This document shows, in pieces, positions 25,701 through 35,678 of a stretch of 64,000 nucleotides of DNA; the first letter of the stretch is position 1, and every line of letters starts with the position of its first letter. This DNA comes from Chlamydomonas reinhardtii (Eukaryota; Chlorophyta; Chlorophyceae; Chlamydomonadales; Chlamydomonadaceae): positions 3,632,706 to 3,696,705 of the forward strand of contig NC_057020.1 in assembly GCF_000002595.2 (NCBI RefSeq). Direction: 5' to 3'. Under the pieces are notes generated by a model. It ran no database searches. It saw only the letters and a list, made by a program, of their open reading frames with translations, and was not told where the DNA came from. The position numbers and the translations under genes are program-made.

Positions 25701-27420
25701 TGGGCCGATACGACGAAGGCTGCAGGGGGTCCCCGGGCTTGCTGAAGCATGTAATGACGCCATCGAGGAAGCCGCGTGGAGGAGCACCAGCAGCGAGGGA
25801 GGCCGTGAACACACGCGCAAGCACGCGTGCCGTGGGGCCCCCCAGTTCCCGGTACAACTCAGCCGGGATGCCGTCGCGGCCCGGGGTGCTGCCAGCCGGC
25901 GCCGCCGCCAGGGCAGCCTCCACCTCAGCTGAACTCACTGTGTCGGCGCCAAGCCGCACAGCGTCCTCGTCAGTGCAGCGCCGCCCAAATGCTGCAAGGG
26001 CCGCAAGTACGCGGTCACAGGCGTCCGGGTCCGTAGCCACCGCAGCACTGATGCGCCGCCAGTAGTCGACAATATGTGTGGGGATTTCGGGAAGGGAGTC
26101 ACACACACTGCCGTCCGGGCGCCGGATTGCCGCAATGCGCGCGGCGCCGCCAGGGGGCCGCACAAGCCGCGTGATCGCAGGCGAAGCCGTCTCGCGGGTG
26201 CGCAGCCACTGGAGGCGGGCGGCACGAGCGTGCCGAGCGACCGCGCGCTGCGCCGCTGCGGCAGCCGCGGAGCGCGCGGCGACGGCCGCAGCAGCAGCCT
26301 GAGCAGCATCGGGGCCTCCAGCCTCTACCACCGCTAGGGCGGCCGCCTCAGCAGCACGGGCCGCCGCCTCCTCCGCTGTCTCCTCAAGGATGCGGCCACG
26401 GGCGATGCGGTTAAGGCGGCCAACCGTGCGCACCAGGTCGCGCTTGTAGGCCACAAACCACCGCAGCAGCGGCACCGGCGCCTCGGGGGCGGCGGCACAG
26501 GCGCCGCGGTTCCAGTCGAGCAGCGAGCGGCGCAGGTCGGGGAACGCGAGGTAGGCATCACTGAGCCGCCGCAAGCCAGGGCCAGGAGAGACGGCACCGT
26601 CGACTGGGGCAAGGGTGGCCACAACCAGGCGATGATCGGACGGTCGGCCAGGCACATGGGCGCACGCACGCAGCGACGACAGCAGCTCCGGAGAGAGCAT
26701 GATGCGGTCAATGCGAGAGGCACCCATATGGTTGATGAAGGTGAAGGACCGGCGGGTAGGGTGCAGGTGGCGGAAGGAGTCCACAGGGGAGGCGCAGGTG
26801 GAGGCGAAGAGGGAGGTCGTGCCGGGGTCCAGGAGGCGGCCGCCGCGATGGAGGGTGTCAATGGCGGCGTTGCATACGAAGTTGTAGTCACCAGCCCACA
26901 CCTTGAGGCCAGGCAGCGTGGCCGCCGGCGCAAGGTGGTCGGCAATGAAGCGGCGCTGGGCCGCTGGGTCGCCCGAGGGAAGGTAGACAGAGGCAAGCAT
27001 TAGGGAGTGGCCGCCCCAAGCGAGAGGGAGGAGGAGAAGGCGGCTGGCGGCGGCCGGGTCGAGGGCGGGAGGCGTTGCCGGGGTCACCACGCCACGGGAG
27101 ATGAGGGAGGCACGGATGAGGATGGCGACGCCACCGGTACGTGACGAGTCGGCAGGGCCCCACCATGCATGCCAGCCACCCAGCCGGAGCTGCTGTGAGG
27201 CGAGACGCAGTTTAACCTGCGCCTCCGATATCACGTCGACCGTTGTGTGTGTCTCCTGCAGACACACGATGTCCAAGCGCTGCTGCGCCCAGCACCGCAA
27301 TAGGGCCGCCAGGCGGACAGGCGTGTCACTCCCGCCACCCAGCAGCCCCCGCACGTTGTGCGAACCAACACGCAAGGGCGCGAGCAGGGCCTGGGCGCCA
27401 CGCCTGCTGTGGCGTGGCAT
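22747..27420 (-). CDS. LINE ORF2: APE endonuclease / reverse transcriptase / CCHC protein
   Basis: 1,557 residues, one frame. The N-terminal APE domain (about 15-265) keeps its catalytic signature: GSHNVRGL, CLQETHT, VWAGDYNF, ASRIDRIMLS and PSDHRLVV. The reverse transcriptase has YRPITLLGTDYRTLARVLAR, QTAFLPGRRIADN, motif A VAFLDFYKAYDTLD (about 655), GVRQGCPLAPP and the YADD box (about 757). An Ala/Gly-rich linker of about 90 residues follows the RT palm. A C-terminal knuckle, CPCGTQMTAGARVHHFWDC, lies near 1400-1420. The protein would nick target DNA and copy the element RNA in place. ORF2 begins with the ATG directly behind the ORF1 TAA, in the same frame, so its translation needs re-initiation or stop read-through. 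Confidence 0.93.
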   Translation of the reverse strand: MPRHSRRGAQALLAPLRVGSHNVRGLLGGGSDTPVRLAALLRCWAQQRLDIVCLQETHTTVDVISEAQVKLRLASQQLRLGGWHAWWGPADSSRTGGVAILIRASLISRGVVTPATPPALDPAAASRLLLLPLAWGGHSLMLASVYLPSGDPAAQRRFIADHLAPAATLPGLKVWAGDYNFVCNAAIDTLHRGGRLLDPGTTSLFASTCASPVDSFRHLHPTRRSFTFINHMGASRIDRIMLSPELLSSLRACAHVPGRPSDHRLVVATLAPVDGAVSPGPGLRRLSDAYLAFPDLRRSLLDWNRGACAAAPEAPVPLLRWFVAYKRDLVRTVGRLNRIARGRILEETAEEAAARAAEAAALAVVEAGGPDAAQAAAAAVAARSAAAAAAQRAVARHARAARLQWLRTRETASPAITRLVRPPGGAARIAAIRRPDGSVCDSLPEIPTHIVDYWRRISAAVATDPDACDRVLAALAAFGRRCTDEDAVRLGADTVSSAEVEAALAAAPAGSTPGRDGIPAELYRELGGPTARVLARVFTASLAAGAPPRGFLDGVITCFSKPGDPLQPSSYRPITLLGTDYRTLARVLARRLIPVFSNVIHPAQTAFLPGRRIADNVLLLQLLPELMRVAEGGGPGGGGGGGGAAGSTADADRGVVAFLDFYKAYDTLDRNFLYRCLAVMGVGSGFLAWVKLLLTGTRSAALANGYLSAFVLIIAGVRQGCPLAPPLYLAPAQALFAYLDRAGFGVSWADIRLVATAYADDAAPFLRRMANVPGFLAAMETFRAASGQRLNLDKVELLPIGARRRATPAPARAVAAGLAAGGAAAGNMAAHGVAATSVAAAGGMAAGGAAAGVAVAGGGPGASHSGGGSLAAGGAVPSRAGAVWAAAGVVVTGGVTAGGSAAGAGGAVAAPAPPNTVAMAHGLRVVSHSRTLGVVFYDLPLGTAAAQGAPSLSPAIGTLGTLCGLPLTAFGRGFCASSYAVSRVLYHMEFAGLPPQTVLADFLKTLVRFVDRRIIVATPQGAGRARLPGLPSDCVALPPRDGGFGLLPVVEHVRARHAVLAVRWLQHMHGSAAGTYVPPWTAAATALVQQLHTAAHPLCVLTMQRAAGGVGPAADGCAIFGQPVAATCPALVRLLGALSYLPPVTILRPAVLVPGPWCFALPLWGNPVLPCAAGLQAGGLERDFPALMALPGLLTLGTAVRCWEALAAVRQLVASKPAGALGPRLARRCTMQYKRSVLRPILRIADMARVPPELQSGPDAAAQFSALLARVPAAWRVAASATLHAPGGAASAPPAPQVWLLLAQSLGWRHGAADVPLLTLTVKQATQLQLAPAYDALRVRHLAFIQEAYSGAAPPAEAIHALRAALARLWALVWEPRHKEPLWRLAVNGFTGFGMLAAWAADGRVEKCPCGTQMTAGARVHHFWDCVVAEALRDVMREHANVDITRNQLWLVQAPPGLSQAVWDIVCLAAVAALEYGRQRLYACRDAADRTAEVAVVRRIGVEVIADFWSRLAAFVSLRRPPRRWDLVPNQHPFLASDDVGGVILVGPTADSPPASP

Positions 27421-29592
27421 TTAGGAATCGGCCGAGTCGGCGTCACCAGCGCCACCAGGCGCCAGGACGCTGTACCGGTTGTGGAGCAGGGTGGGCGGCG
27501 GCGCCCGGCGGCGCGGCGGCGGTCCCTCAGGCACCTGGGCTTGCTCTGGCAGAGCCTGACGCTTGGCCGGCTCCGCCCCTGGCGAGGCACTGCGCTGGCG
27601 GCGACGGCTGGGCACCACGCTCCACCCGCCGTCGCCGGCACCGTCGCCCGGGCGCGGCGCAGTGCTGCTGGTACGCCCATCCCCGGTCAGGGTGCTGCCG
27701 TCACCGGCTGGGACGCGGCCGGCCCGTCGGCGGAAGACGCGACCGCTGCGGGTGCGGTGGTCCACGCGCTCCCCAGAGTTACCCGCAGAGGCGTCCCTGT
27801 GGCTACCACCCAACTTGCCAGAAGCCCCGCCATTCGTGCCACGCGAGGCGCTGCTGCTGCGGCGGCTGCGGGCGTGGCTGCGGGTGTGCGTGTGGCTGCG
27901 GCCCGGGCTGCGGCTGCGGCTGCGGCCGCGGCTGCGGCTGGCGCCGCGGCTGGTGATGCTGCGGCCCCGGCTGTTGCTGCGGTCGCGGCGAGTGCGGCTG
28001 TGGCTGCGACTGCCGCTGTGCTGGCGGCGGGAGCTAGCGCCGCGGCCGCCGCCGCCACGAGGGGTGCCGGACGGCGCAGCACCGCTGCCCTGGACGGCGC
28101 TGGGGCCATCCGCACGCGCGGCCGTAGCCGCAGCCGGGGCCGCGGCGGCCGGGCGTCGGTGCTGGCCACGGCGCCGCGTCGCTCCGCCAGTACCGGAGGC
28201 ACCGGCAGCACCCGCACTGCGTCGCAGCCGGACGCCGATGGTGGGGCGCAGAGGGCGCTTGCGGCCCTGCGGCGTGCTGCCGGCGGCGGGGGCGCCGGCG
28301 GCGCCTGCGCGGCCCTGCGCCGCTCCATCGGCAGCGGACGCGCCAGCAGCACTCTTGCGGCCCTGCTGCGCGCCGCGGGCAGCGTGGCCACCCGCAGGAC
28401 CCATGCGGCCCCGCGCCGTGCCGCCGGTAGCGGAGGTGCCAGCAGCGTCCACGGGGGCTGGCGTCGCGCGGCCGGCAGCAGGAGCACCGGCGGCGCCCCT
28501 GCGGCCCTGCGCCGCGCCGCCGGCGGCGGCATGGCCGCGAGGAGTGCCCCCGCGGTCCCCCGCCGAGCCGCCAGCTGCAGCGCCGCCGACAGCGCCCCCG
28601 CGGCCCTGCGCCGCCGAGTCACCGGCAGCAGCAGCACCGGCGGCGCCCCTGTGACCCTGCGCCGCGCCAGCGGCAGCAGAGCCGCCAGTCGTGCCACCGC
28701 GGCCCTGTGCCTCGCTGCTGGCAGCAGCGGCGCCGGTGGCATCCCCGCGGCCCCACGCCGCGCCGCCGGCAGCGGCGGCGCCGGTGGCGCCCGGCGCCGC
28801 GCCGCCAGGGGCCGCGGCACCACCGGCAGCGGCGCATGGGCCGCCCGGCTGCTGGCCACCCTGCCGACGGGACATGCGGCGCACATCAAGGGTGTACGTT
28901 TCTCCACCAGCTTCCAGGTTAGCCTGGTACCGGCCCAGCTCGAAGGCGGCACCGTGCGGCAGCGTCACTGCGAACAGTCCAGCCTTGCACAGTCCGACGG
29001 CTGTCAGGCGCAAGCTGCCGGCGCGCTGCACCTGCAGGGGGGCGGTTCCCCACAGCTCGCACAAAAGGGTGCGGACAGCGTCTTCAGTAAGCCACGGAGA
29101 GCTGACGGACACCAGGAGGCGCGTAGGCGCGGGCACGGCCGGTTTGCCGTCCACCCACGCGCGCCACCGCACCGGGTGCGGGTGCCCGATGTCCCGGCCG
29201 TAGGAGGTACCCGCCGGGACCGTGAAGCTGCTGTCCTCGTCCAGCAGCGTGACTAGATCAGGAATCGCCGATTTAGGGATCAGGACCGCGTACTCGAGCC
29301 GAGTCGTGGCATCGCGAACCTTCGATGCCGGCTTCGCCCTGATGCCCGGAGTGAGCTCCGCCAGTTGTGCCTTCGCGCGCAGAGGCGCCAGCCTTTGCAT
29401 AACGCCCGAGAAGAAGCGAAATGCCGTTTTGGGGTAGCTCTGGAAATGGGTCGCGAGCACACCTTTGACCATCGCATTCAGAGTCAGAACCCCAACATTG
29501 GCGCGATGGCCGGCGGTCATAGGTGCGAGACTAGTCCTAAATGTCCGTGAGTTAGACGGGCCAGCCGTGGCCGGCTGGCTACCGGGAGCCAT
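27421..29592 (-). CDS. LINE ORF1: putative RNA-binding protein
   Basis: 723 residues. The first about 250 residues are of normal complexity; APTRLLVSVSSPWLTEDAVR with the following ELWGTAPLQVQRAG resembles an RRM-like fold, as in other L1 ORF1 proteins. Residues about 255-480 are a degenerate tandem repeat of roughly 15-19 residues built around AAAGGAAQGRRGAAGA. A basic Arg/Ser segment follows (about 535-600: SRSHSRTRRDRSNSRGRS and similar), suited to binding nucleic acid. The C terminus reads RRAPPPTLLHNRYSVL. The product should coat the element RNA (family knowledge). The long antisense open frames over the repeats are shadows. Confidence 0.85.
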   Translation of the reverse strand: MAPGSQPATAGPSNSRTFRTSLAPMTAGHRANVGVLTLNAMVKGVLATHFQSYPKTAFRFFSGVMQRLAPLRAKAQLAELTPGIRAKPASKVRDATTRLEYAVLIPKSAIPDLVTLLDEDSSFTVPAGTSYGRDIGHPHPVRWRAWVDGKPAVPAPTRLLVSVSSPWLTEDAVRTLLCELWGTAPLQVQRAGSLRLTAVGLCKAGLFAVTLPHGAAFELGRYQANLEAGGETYTLDVRRMSRRQGGQQPGGPCAAAGGAAAPGGAAPGATGAAAAGGAAWGRGDATGAAAASSEAQGRGGTTGGSAAAGAAQGHRGAAGAAAAGDSAAQGRGGAVGGAAAGGSAGDRGGTPRGHAAAGGAAQGRRGAAGAPAAGRATPAPVDAAGTSATGGTARGRMGPAGGHAARGAQQGRKSAAGASAADGAAQGRAGAAGAPAAGSTPQGRKRPLRPTIGVRLRRSAGAAGASGTGGATRRRGQHRRPAAAAPAAATAARADGPSAVQGSGAAPSGTPRGGGGRGASSRRQHSGSRSHSRTRRDRSNSRGRSITSRGASRSRGRSRSRSPGRSHTHTRSHARSRRSSSASRGTNGGASGKLGGSHRDASAGNSGERVDHRTRSGRVFRRRAGRVPAGDGSTLTGDGRTSSTAPRPGDGAGDGGWSVVPSRRRQRSASPGAEPAKRQALPEQAQVPEGPPPRRRAPPPTLLHNRYSVLAPGGAGDADSADS

Positions 29593-30436
29593 TCCCGTTA
29601 TGGTTGAGGTCTACAGCAAGCTAAGTCGGCATTGCTGGGTCATTAGCTGATCTTGTTCCATGTTTAGCTGACCGAGGTTCGCCACTCATCTACACATGCT
29701 GTTCCAAAGTGTGCCTCCTGGCGTGTTTTTGGGGTCTGGCGTGCGCCCCAGCCCGCCTTCAAGGCTGGAACTAAGTGTAACAGACTCTTTGCGCCCTGAC
29801 ACGCAACCCAGCTGCGCGCCATTAAATTTTGATAGCGTTTGCTGTGAGAAAACGCTGGTCAAAGCAGATGCACTTTGTGGGGTGGGTGAACGAAACGCGT
29901 TGACTCTTATGTTGCAGAATAGCCAGCTCGCCCAGCACCTTTACTTTTTTGCAAGCGCCAAGATCGGCCGAAGGGATGCAAAGCGCGGGACCGGTTCGCC
30001 CCCTATTGTGCAACCTCTCCAAGGCGCCTATGCGTGATGCATCGTATATAATGGATAGATCAGGATGATCTGTATTCTATACGCGCGCACGGTTCCCCTG
30101 AAGCGCAGCGAGCGAGCCAAATGCACCACTAGCAAGCTTGCCCGCGGACGCGACTTACTGTGAATCGCTGAGATCTTCGGATGTATTGAATAAGGATCTA
30201 TTTGTAGAACTAATTATGTGCGCACAGTGCTCCCTGCTGACTGATTGACTTACAATTTCAGATATCCTTAATCGCTCAACCTTTGCGGTTTGGCAATCGT
30301 CATAATATATTTGGAAGCTCTCCATGTTGCTGGTGTACGCTGGCCGCGGCCTATTCGCCCCGAACGTGCCTGACTGACGCGCGCGCCTGACCACTTCGCC
30401 GTCCGTTTGCGCGCGAGCGCCCTCCTGTATGGAGGG

Positions 30437-30569
30437 GGGGGGAGCGCCCCCCGAAACCCCCGTGGCCCCTCCCTTTGGCGTAGGAACACCGCCCGTGCTT
30501 ATATGCTGGTGCCTACACTCCCGTGCGATGCTTGCATCCCGTGCGGGGGGAGGGAGTGCCCCTCCCCCC
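30437..30569. repeat. two G-run/C-run hairpins
   Basis: Hairpin 1: a 6-bp G/C stem with loop agcg (30437-30452). Hairpin 2: a perfect 10-bp stem (30545-30554 with 30560-30569) and loop agtgc. Each is followed by a second C-rich run and then ggcg, so they look like two diverged copies of one module. Confidence 0.6.
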
Positions 30570-30997
30570 AATGCCCCCCCCCTCCCCATCGGCGCAAAAT
30601 AAACTTCCGCGAAGATGAGTGGCCAGGGGCTGAGTTTTGGGTCGGGTTTTGACGTCGTCCCAGGCGCTGCGTATTAGTGAACTGGTTATCTCCGGGGGCT
30701 GCAATCTTTTGTTAGTCTTGGCCTTCGTCTCCGAATGAACACGGTGCCCTCTCAGCATCCGTTCCTTGCGCGGGGTGCCGGGACTGCATGTTCCTGTGCT
30801 ACCCCGCCCGATGTGGACACCCCGCCTCCCTCGCCTTGACCCTACCTGCCTCTGGGGTGTGGGCGTCGGGTGCCGGGGATACGGTTTACGATCGCTTCGT
30901 GTTCAGTGCTTGCGCATTTGCAAGTTCTGTGCTGCAGGGCCAGCGTTTGATTGGGCGTCACCGGACTCACGGACTGTATGCCCGGTGTACCCTGGTT

Positions 30998-31275
30998 TTG
31001 CGTCTGGTACTGTAGACCGCGCTTCGTGCGCCGACATGGTTTGCTGCACGGTTGTGGGGCTCTGGCGGGCTTCGGCTTGGCTTCATTTGGCTTATGCCGG
31101 TGTAGCAGCTGAGGCACGCATTTTGCGCAGAATTAATGCACGGTTTGGTGAAGGTCGGCTGCCAGCTGGGGGGAGGGCGGTTTCCCTTACTTTGGGCCGG
31201 AGATGGTTCCCTCCTGACCTGGGTGCTGGGCACCCTTGCTTGGTCGGACTGTCCCTTCTTGTAATGTCGCATTCA
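30998..31275 (+). repeat. dispersed repeat family 1, copy B (uninterrupted)
   Basis: Matches window positions 1-365 without the 108-bp interruption. Similarity ends about tcttgtaatgtcgcattcat; TGTAA is at 31260-31264. Because copy A is cut by the window edge, the left limit given here is only the limit of the comparison. Confidence 0.8.
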
Positions 31276-33025
31276 TACTCCCGAACTGCACCTGGATGCA
31301 CACGCTCACGGACACTGCTGCTGCAATGGGCTAGCCCAGGCCGCACGCCTGCCGACCGGCTCCGGCAGGGGCACCCTTTGGGGCACCCCTGGGCTCCGGC
31401 CCCGGCCGTATGTACCCGACTCGCTCGTGTGACCGTGCCGTACGGCCAGGCTGGGCGCCAGGAGTAATGTATCAATGCTAGCTCGCTGGCACTGGGGCTT
31501 GCATTTTCATAAAGCAATCAAGCAAAGGGCAAACGCCAAAAAGGGCGCAAACCAGTCACTTGCTTGGCGCATTGGCTTGGGCCGTGGGCTTGGGCGCTTG
31601 TTTTCCCTATTTATCATGTTGTGTGTCGCGCATTCTTGCCATTACCGAGGCTGTTGCTCGCGTACAACGCCTGAACGCCAGAGGTAGGAAACAGCAGGAA
31701 GGATCCAGTACCATTTGCAGGTAGTGCCAGGCCAAACCACGGCCCCCTGGGCGCCACGATCCGTGTTCCCAACACCATTAATATTTGCGAATGCTAACTA
31801 AGACGAACCATGCCAAGCAGAGAAAGCCAGCCTTGAACCGCCCGCCCCTTGGACCTGATGACCAGAGAACGCAGTGTCGTACTGGCTTCACTCTCAAGCA
31901 GCTAATCAGCTATATAAGCGTTGGTTGCGCGCACGACCTGTGTCGGTCGGAAGATAGAGGTGCAACGCACGAGGTCTGTGGAGCTCCTCAGCACACCAAA
32001 CCACAGCATGAGTCGTCCTCCTGGTCTACGGCGGTACTCGCTCACCCTGTGTTCTTCTAACCGGTACAATCAGTTTACCCTTCCCCACCCCAACCGAACC
32101 GTAATCATCTAGCGCAACAGCACCAGGCGCACCACTTCACCGGTCGATAATAAATAGTCCGTGCTGCCGTGCTGGTATCCACTAAACTCCTACTCACGCC
32201 ATCTTCGCCGGCGACCCGGCGTGTACGGTACACAAAATGACTTCGATCCGCGCCATACAGCAGCCCTTGCCAGTAACTAATTGTAAAAGTGTGTTCCGGC
32301 GCAAGCTGTTGCATGATACTGCAGCTGCGTACCGGTATTGCTTTGCCGAGCCAGCGCCCGATCATCCAACTCGAGCAGCTGCAATTCCTTGCCTCGTCCA
32401 TGACAAACTACGATGGCCAGCCCAATCACCCGTGCGCTGCTTTGGCATGTCCATGTGCACACCAGCACAGCAGCTCGCGCAGCCACCCTTGGGTTGGACA
32501 TTGACATCAGAGCGCAAGCCTACTCAGATGCCACGCGCACAGCTCATTCTGCAACTGATGCGGCTATCAACCGCAAATGGCATGCATGCATCAGCCATGA
32601 CCACACATATACCGCCCCGCTGTGCCCACAGCCAGCCGTGACTATGCCATGTCTATCGGCCCCTACGGCATGCAGCTGAAGCCGCGTGCTGCCACAGCAG
32701 GCGCGCGGTGGACGGGGTGCCGTTGCAACCATCCAATCCACGAAGGCAGCACACATCCAGGCGGGCACGCGCAGCAGTCCAACCCAAGCAGTGTTACTCC
32801 ATGCGCGCGCAAGGAGCCAAGTCCGCCTACGCCAGGATCCTGTTTGAACAGGGTAGGTGCACACGTGCAGGTGTGAGTAAGACGTGACGTAGGCCAATCA
32901 AGTGCATGGCGTGCGCCCTCAGGCTCGACACACCACCGCGCACCTGTACCCATGTGCCCGCCAGGCGATCCCATACGTAGCAGAGACCGCAGCCTTACCC
33001 ACGTGTTTCCGGGCTTCCCCGGGTT

Positions 33026-33030
33026 TTACA
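33026..33030 (-). terminator. candidate TGTAA poly(A) signal of NOP16
   Basis: TTACA on the plus strand, 76 bases beyond the NOP16 stop at 33106. Confidence 0.4.
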
Positions 33031-33105
33031 GATACGCAGCGCGAAAGCACACATTATCAAAGATGCCCAAGTCCGAGCCCCCATCCCATCTACAGAGCAC
33101 ACCTC

Positions 33106-35311
33106 TCACAGCACCGGTACACGACGACCGCCACGTCGCAGCACACCATGCTGGGCCACACATGGCGCACCGCGCGCCAGCGCACCGCCCGCACCCACGT
33201 TTGGCCCAACCCACCCCACGCACCGGCAGTTGAGGAGCTTCTTTGGCGGCTTCTTCTCGCTCCAGAAGTCGTGTTTGGAGTTGGGCCCCCAGAAGTGGAA
33301 CGCCTCTATGAGCCGCTTCAGCTCCCCCTGGCTGTGCTGCATCTTGTTCAGCTTGGTGTCAAGCATCATGGCCTGGCGGCAGGAGTGAGAACAGAATGAG
33401 ACTGGGTTACTCATGAGGGGGTTGCTGGGATGAGCTTGTCCGAAGCGACAGGGATAGGAGCAGCATGGCGTTTTGGTACCCCGTAGGTCGGGTGCTGGGG
33501 GGCAGCTGGCGGCTCATATGCAGTACAGCCAGCAGTACCGCAACCCGCGCCAATTTGTAAACCAGCAGGCTCTTGAGTGCCGTGACTAATGGATCCGTAC
33601 GGTACAAGCCCCGCCCACGACGCGTGCGAGTGCGTAGGTAGCAAATTGGCGCTTGCACCACTGGCATGCGTGTGAACCCTGACTCCCCCCCCCCCCACAC
33701 ACACACACCACCAGTGAACCCTGAACACACCGGCTGCCCCTGCCGAGCCGCACGGACTCACGTACAGCCCCCCTCCCACAAGCCCCAGCCCCAACCTTGG
33801 TGTCATCGCCGTGCTTGTCCATCAGCGCCTTGATGACCTCCCGCTGTGTGCTGGTTATCCGCGGCGGGGGCGCCTTGCCGCTCTTCCGCGGCTGCTTCAG
33901 TGCCGCTCGTTGCTCTGCGGTTCATGGCGGCAGCGCGCGTGCACAAGGGCGGCGGAAGACACATGAGAGAAGCAGAGCTCCAGTTGTGGAAAGAGCGTCG
34001 CCAGCCCTGCCTCCGGCAGGGCAGTGCAAGCGCACGGCGGCCTCAGGGCAGTCATGCCCACTACGGTAGGCACCGCTTACCCCAAACCGTTCTTTCACAG
34101 GTCTCCCTGTGGACCAGCGTTGCCACCTGGCTCGGCCGCGTATGGCAGTCCCGCTATCCTCATACCGGACCCCGTCAACAGATACACACACTCTAGATGC
34201 CTGCTCACATGTGGGTGCTTGCAGCCCCTACATGCCAATCCTGGCACGGCAACCTCGCCTGCCCGCCGGTCCCTCCTCTGCCCCTTCCTCCTCACCCTGC
34301 GCCCTCCCCTACCCCCTTCCTCCTCTTCCTCCCTCCCTCTCTCCGCCTACTTCACGCCTCCCACCCCGCGCCCCTCCCACCATCGTCGTCCGAGTAGGTC
34401 TCCTCGCCCGCCGCCCGCCGCTGCTCGGGGTCCACCAGCGGCGTCTGCTTGGCCTTGCGGCCCAGCAGCAGGTTGGGGTCGGCCACCAGCGAGTTGCGCG
34501 CGTAGTTCTCATCCAGTGTGTCCTTCTCGTCCCAGTCCACGCTGAAAGCGGGGGGAGGCATAGAGATGGTGGCGGGTGCAGTAGGGATTGGGGTTGGGAT
34601 CGGGGTTGGGGTGAGTGGCGTGGGTGGCGTGGGTGGTTGGGTGGACGGGTGCAGTACGAGCGGTATGAGCGCGAGCTAGGGTTCGTGTCGGGTGGTAGAA
34701 GGACGTGCCTGCGCGAACATGCTTTAGACGTCGATTCGTGCGCGCTGCAAGTAGGCATGTGTCATTGGCGTGCCATTGTGCGTGGGTGCCACAGCAGAGC
34801 GTGGGCTTTCACGGCGGCACGCCGTGGGAGATGGAGACCCGTTGCTCCTAACGTGGCCTCCCCCCAAGTCCCCAGCCAAGTCCTGTCCGAGCCACAGCCA
34901 CCGAGCCACGAGGTCTACGGCCCGGGCGGCGTCACGGACGCCAGGACGGGTGTTGCTGGTGGAGGGCTGTCGCCTGACCAATAAGGCCAGCTCTTCCCGG
35001 CGACGCCAACAATGCTCACTATAACGCATCACATCAGCGCGCGACAGCTTCAATGCTGCCAGAGGAAATCAACGCACAGCCCTTCGCCGCCGCCGAGAAT
35101 GCGTCCTTACTGTGCCCTGTTGGCCGAATGCAAGAATCGAATCGTATCTGTCCATCAATTACCTTTGTTTTAGACGCTTCTGCAGCTCAGGCATTCCAGA
35201 CCCGAACGAAATTTCCTTCGGCAACGTCGTCTTCTCATCTCTCTTCTTCTTCACAAGTGCGACTTTAACTTTAGGCGCATTCCGCTTAAGACGTCGTCGT
35301 GAGCCTGCCAT
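33106..35311 (-). CDS. NOP16: nucleolar protein 16 homologue
   Basis: Four exons: 35163-35311, 34381-34541, 33796-33914 and 33106-33372; phases 2, 1 and 0 agree, 231 residues. NOP16 acts in 60S ribosomal subunit assembly in the nucleolus. The order of conserved pieces is that of the plant protein: N-terminal AGSRRRLKRNAPKVKVALVK; then VDWDEKDTLDENYARNSLVA with PNLLLGRK; then RITSTQREVIKALMDKHGDD; then MMLDTKLNKMQHSQGELKRL. The last exon runs about 40 residues past the usual end with a Gly/Ala/Arg-rich tail, so a further 3' intron is possible. The first intron (34542-35162) is long and G-rich. It is head-to-head with the AAE18-like gene, 367 bp between starts. Confidence 0.88.
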
Positions 35312-35678
35312 AGCGAAGTCGGCCGGCCGCGACCGTGTAAGGGTTTTGTAAGAAGCGCGAGAGCGCGAGGGTGCCTGATTCTCTGGTTTGAGTAAGCGTG
35401 TGCAGTGGAATTGTGCTGTAACTACATTAACATGGAGCACGAAGCCATTTGATGAGTTTCCATTGGCTTTGGTTCCATCGCCGCGCGCTTTCATTCCCTG
35501 CTTCACAATACAGTATGCACAGTTTATTTAATTGTTTTACACGAAACATCCGACGTTACAGTTCTGTATCTATTATCTGACACCCACTCGTGCGAGCCTG
35601 CACACGCTGTCGACACCGCGTCAGCACAGGCGTTTTTTCGTGGCACTCCCGAACGCGCGACGCTGGACGCGGTGACCA
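35312..35678. promoter_or_regulatory. shared divergent 5' region of the NOP16 and AAE18-like genes
   Basis: 367 bp between the start codons, with an AT-rich core (35400-35580). No specific motif was assigned. Confidence 0.5.

Larger units (their letters stand above)
21332..29592 (-). mobile_element. L1-type LINE (non-LTR retrotransposon), apparently intact coding region
   Basis: The element is on the minus strand: ORF1 27421-29592, ORF2 22747-27420, a 3' region 22504-22746, and then the tandem array 21332-22503 that I regard as part of, or fused to, its 3' end. Both reading frames are uninterrupted, so the copy is young or still active. The 5' UTR boundary beyond 29592 could not be fixed, and no convincing target-site duplication or poly(A) tail was found at either side. 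The domain order APE endonuclease, reverse transcriptase, CCHC is that of the L1 clade. Confidence 0.85.
29593..33105. other. no host gene seen (29593-33105)
   Basis: 3.5 kb between the LINE 5' side and the NOP16 stop. It holds repeat copy B (30998-31275), two G/C-run hairpins (30437-30569) and sequence with no exon-like open frames. 29620-30320 and 31480-32200 are AT-richer than the genes. The 3' UTR of NOP16 occupies the last part. Confidence 0.6.

Noticed and set aside
27358-29256. 632-codon plus-strand open frame antisense to LINE ORF1
   Set aside because: It is a shadow of GC-rich repeats; it is almost all Ala/Arg/Gly and has no domain, while the minus strand encodes a coherent ORF1.
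21319-29631. gtcggca on both sides of the LINE (21319-21325 and 29625-29631) as a target-site duplication
   Set aside because: Seven bases is what chance gives in this composition, and the left copy does not abut the array start.
30155-30589. 144-codon minus-strand frame
   Set aside because: Runs through the G/C hairpins, shows no domain and has no splice-consistent neighbours.
34724-35053. 109-codon minus-strand frame within NOP16 intron 1
   Set aside because: NOP16 exons 1 and 2 join directly in phase 2 and give the conserved order, so this lies in the intron.
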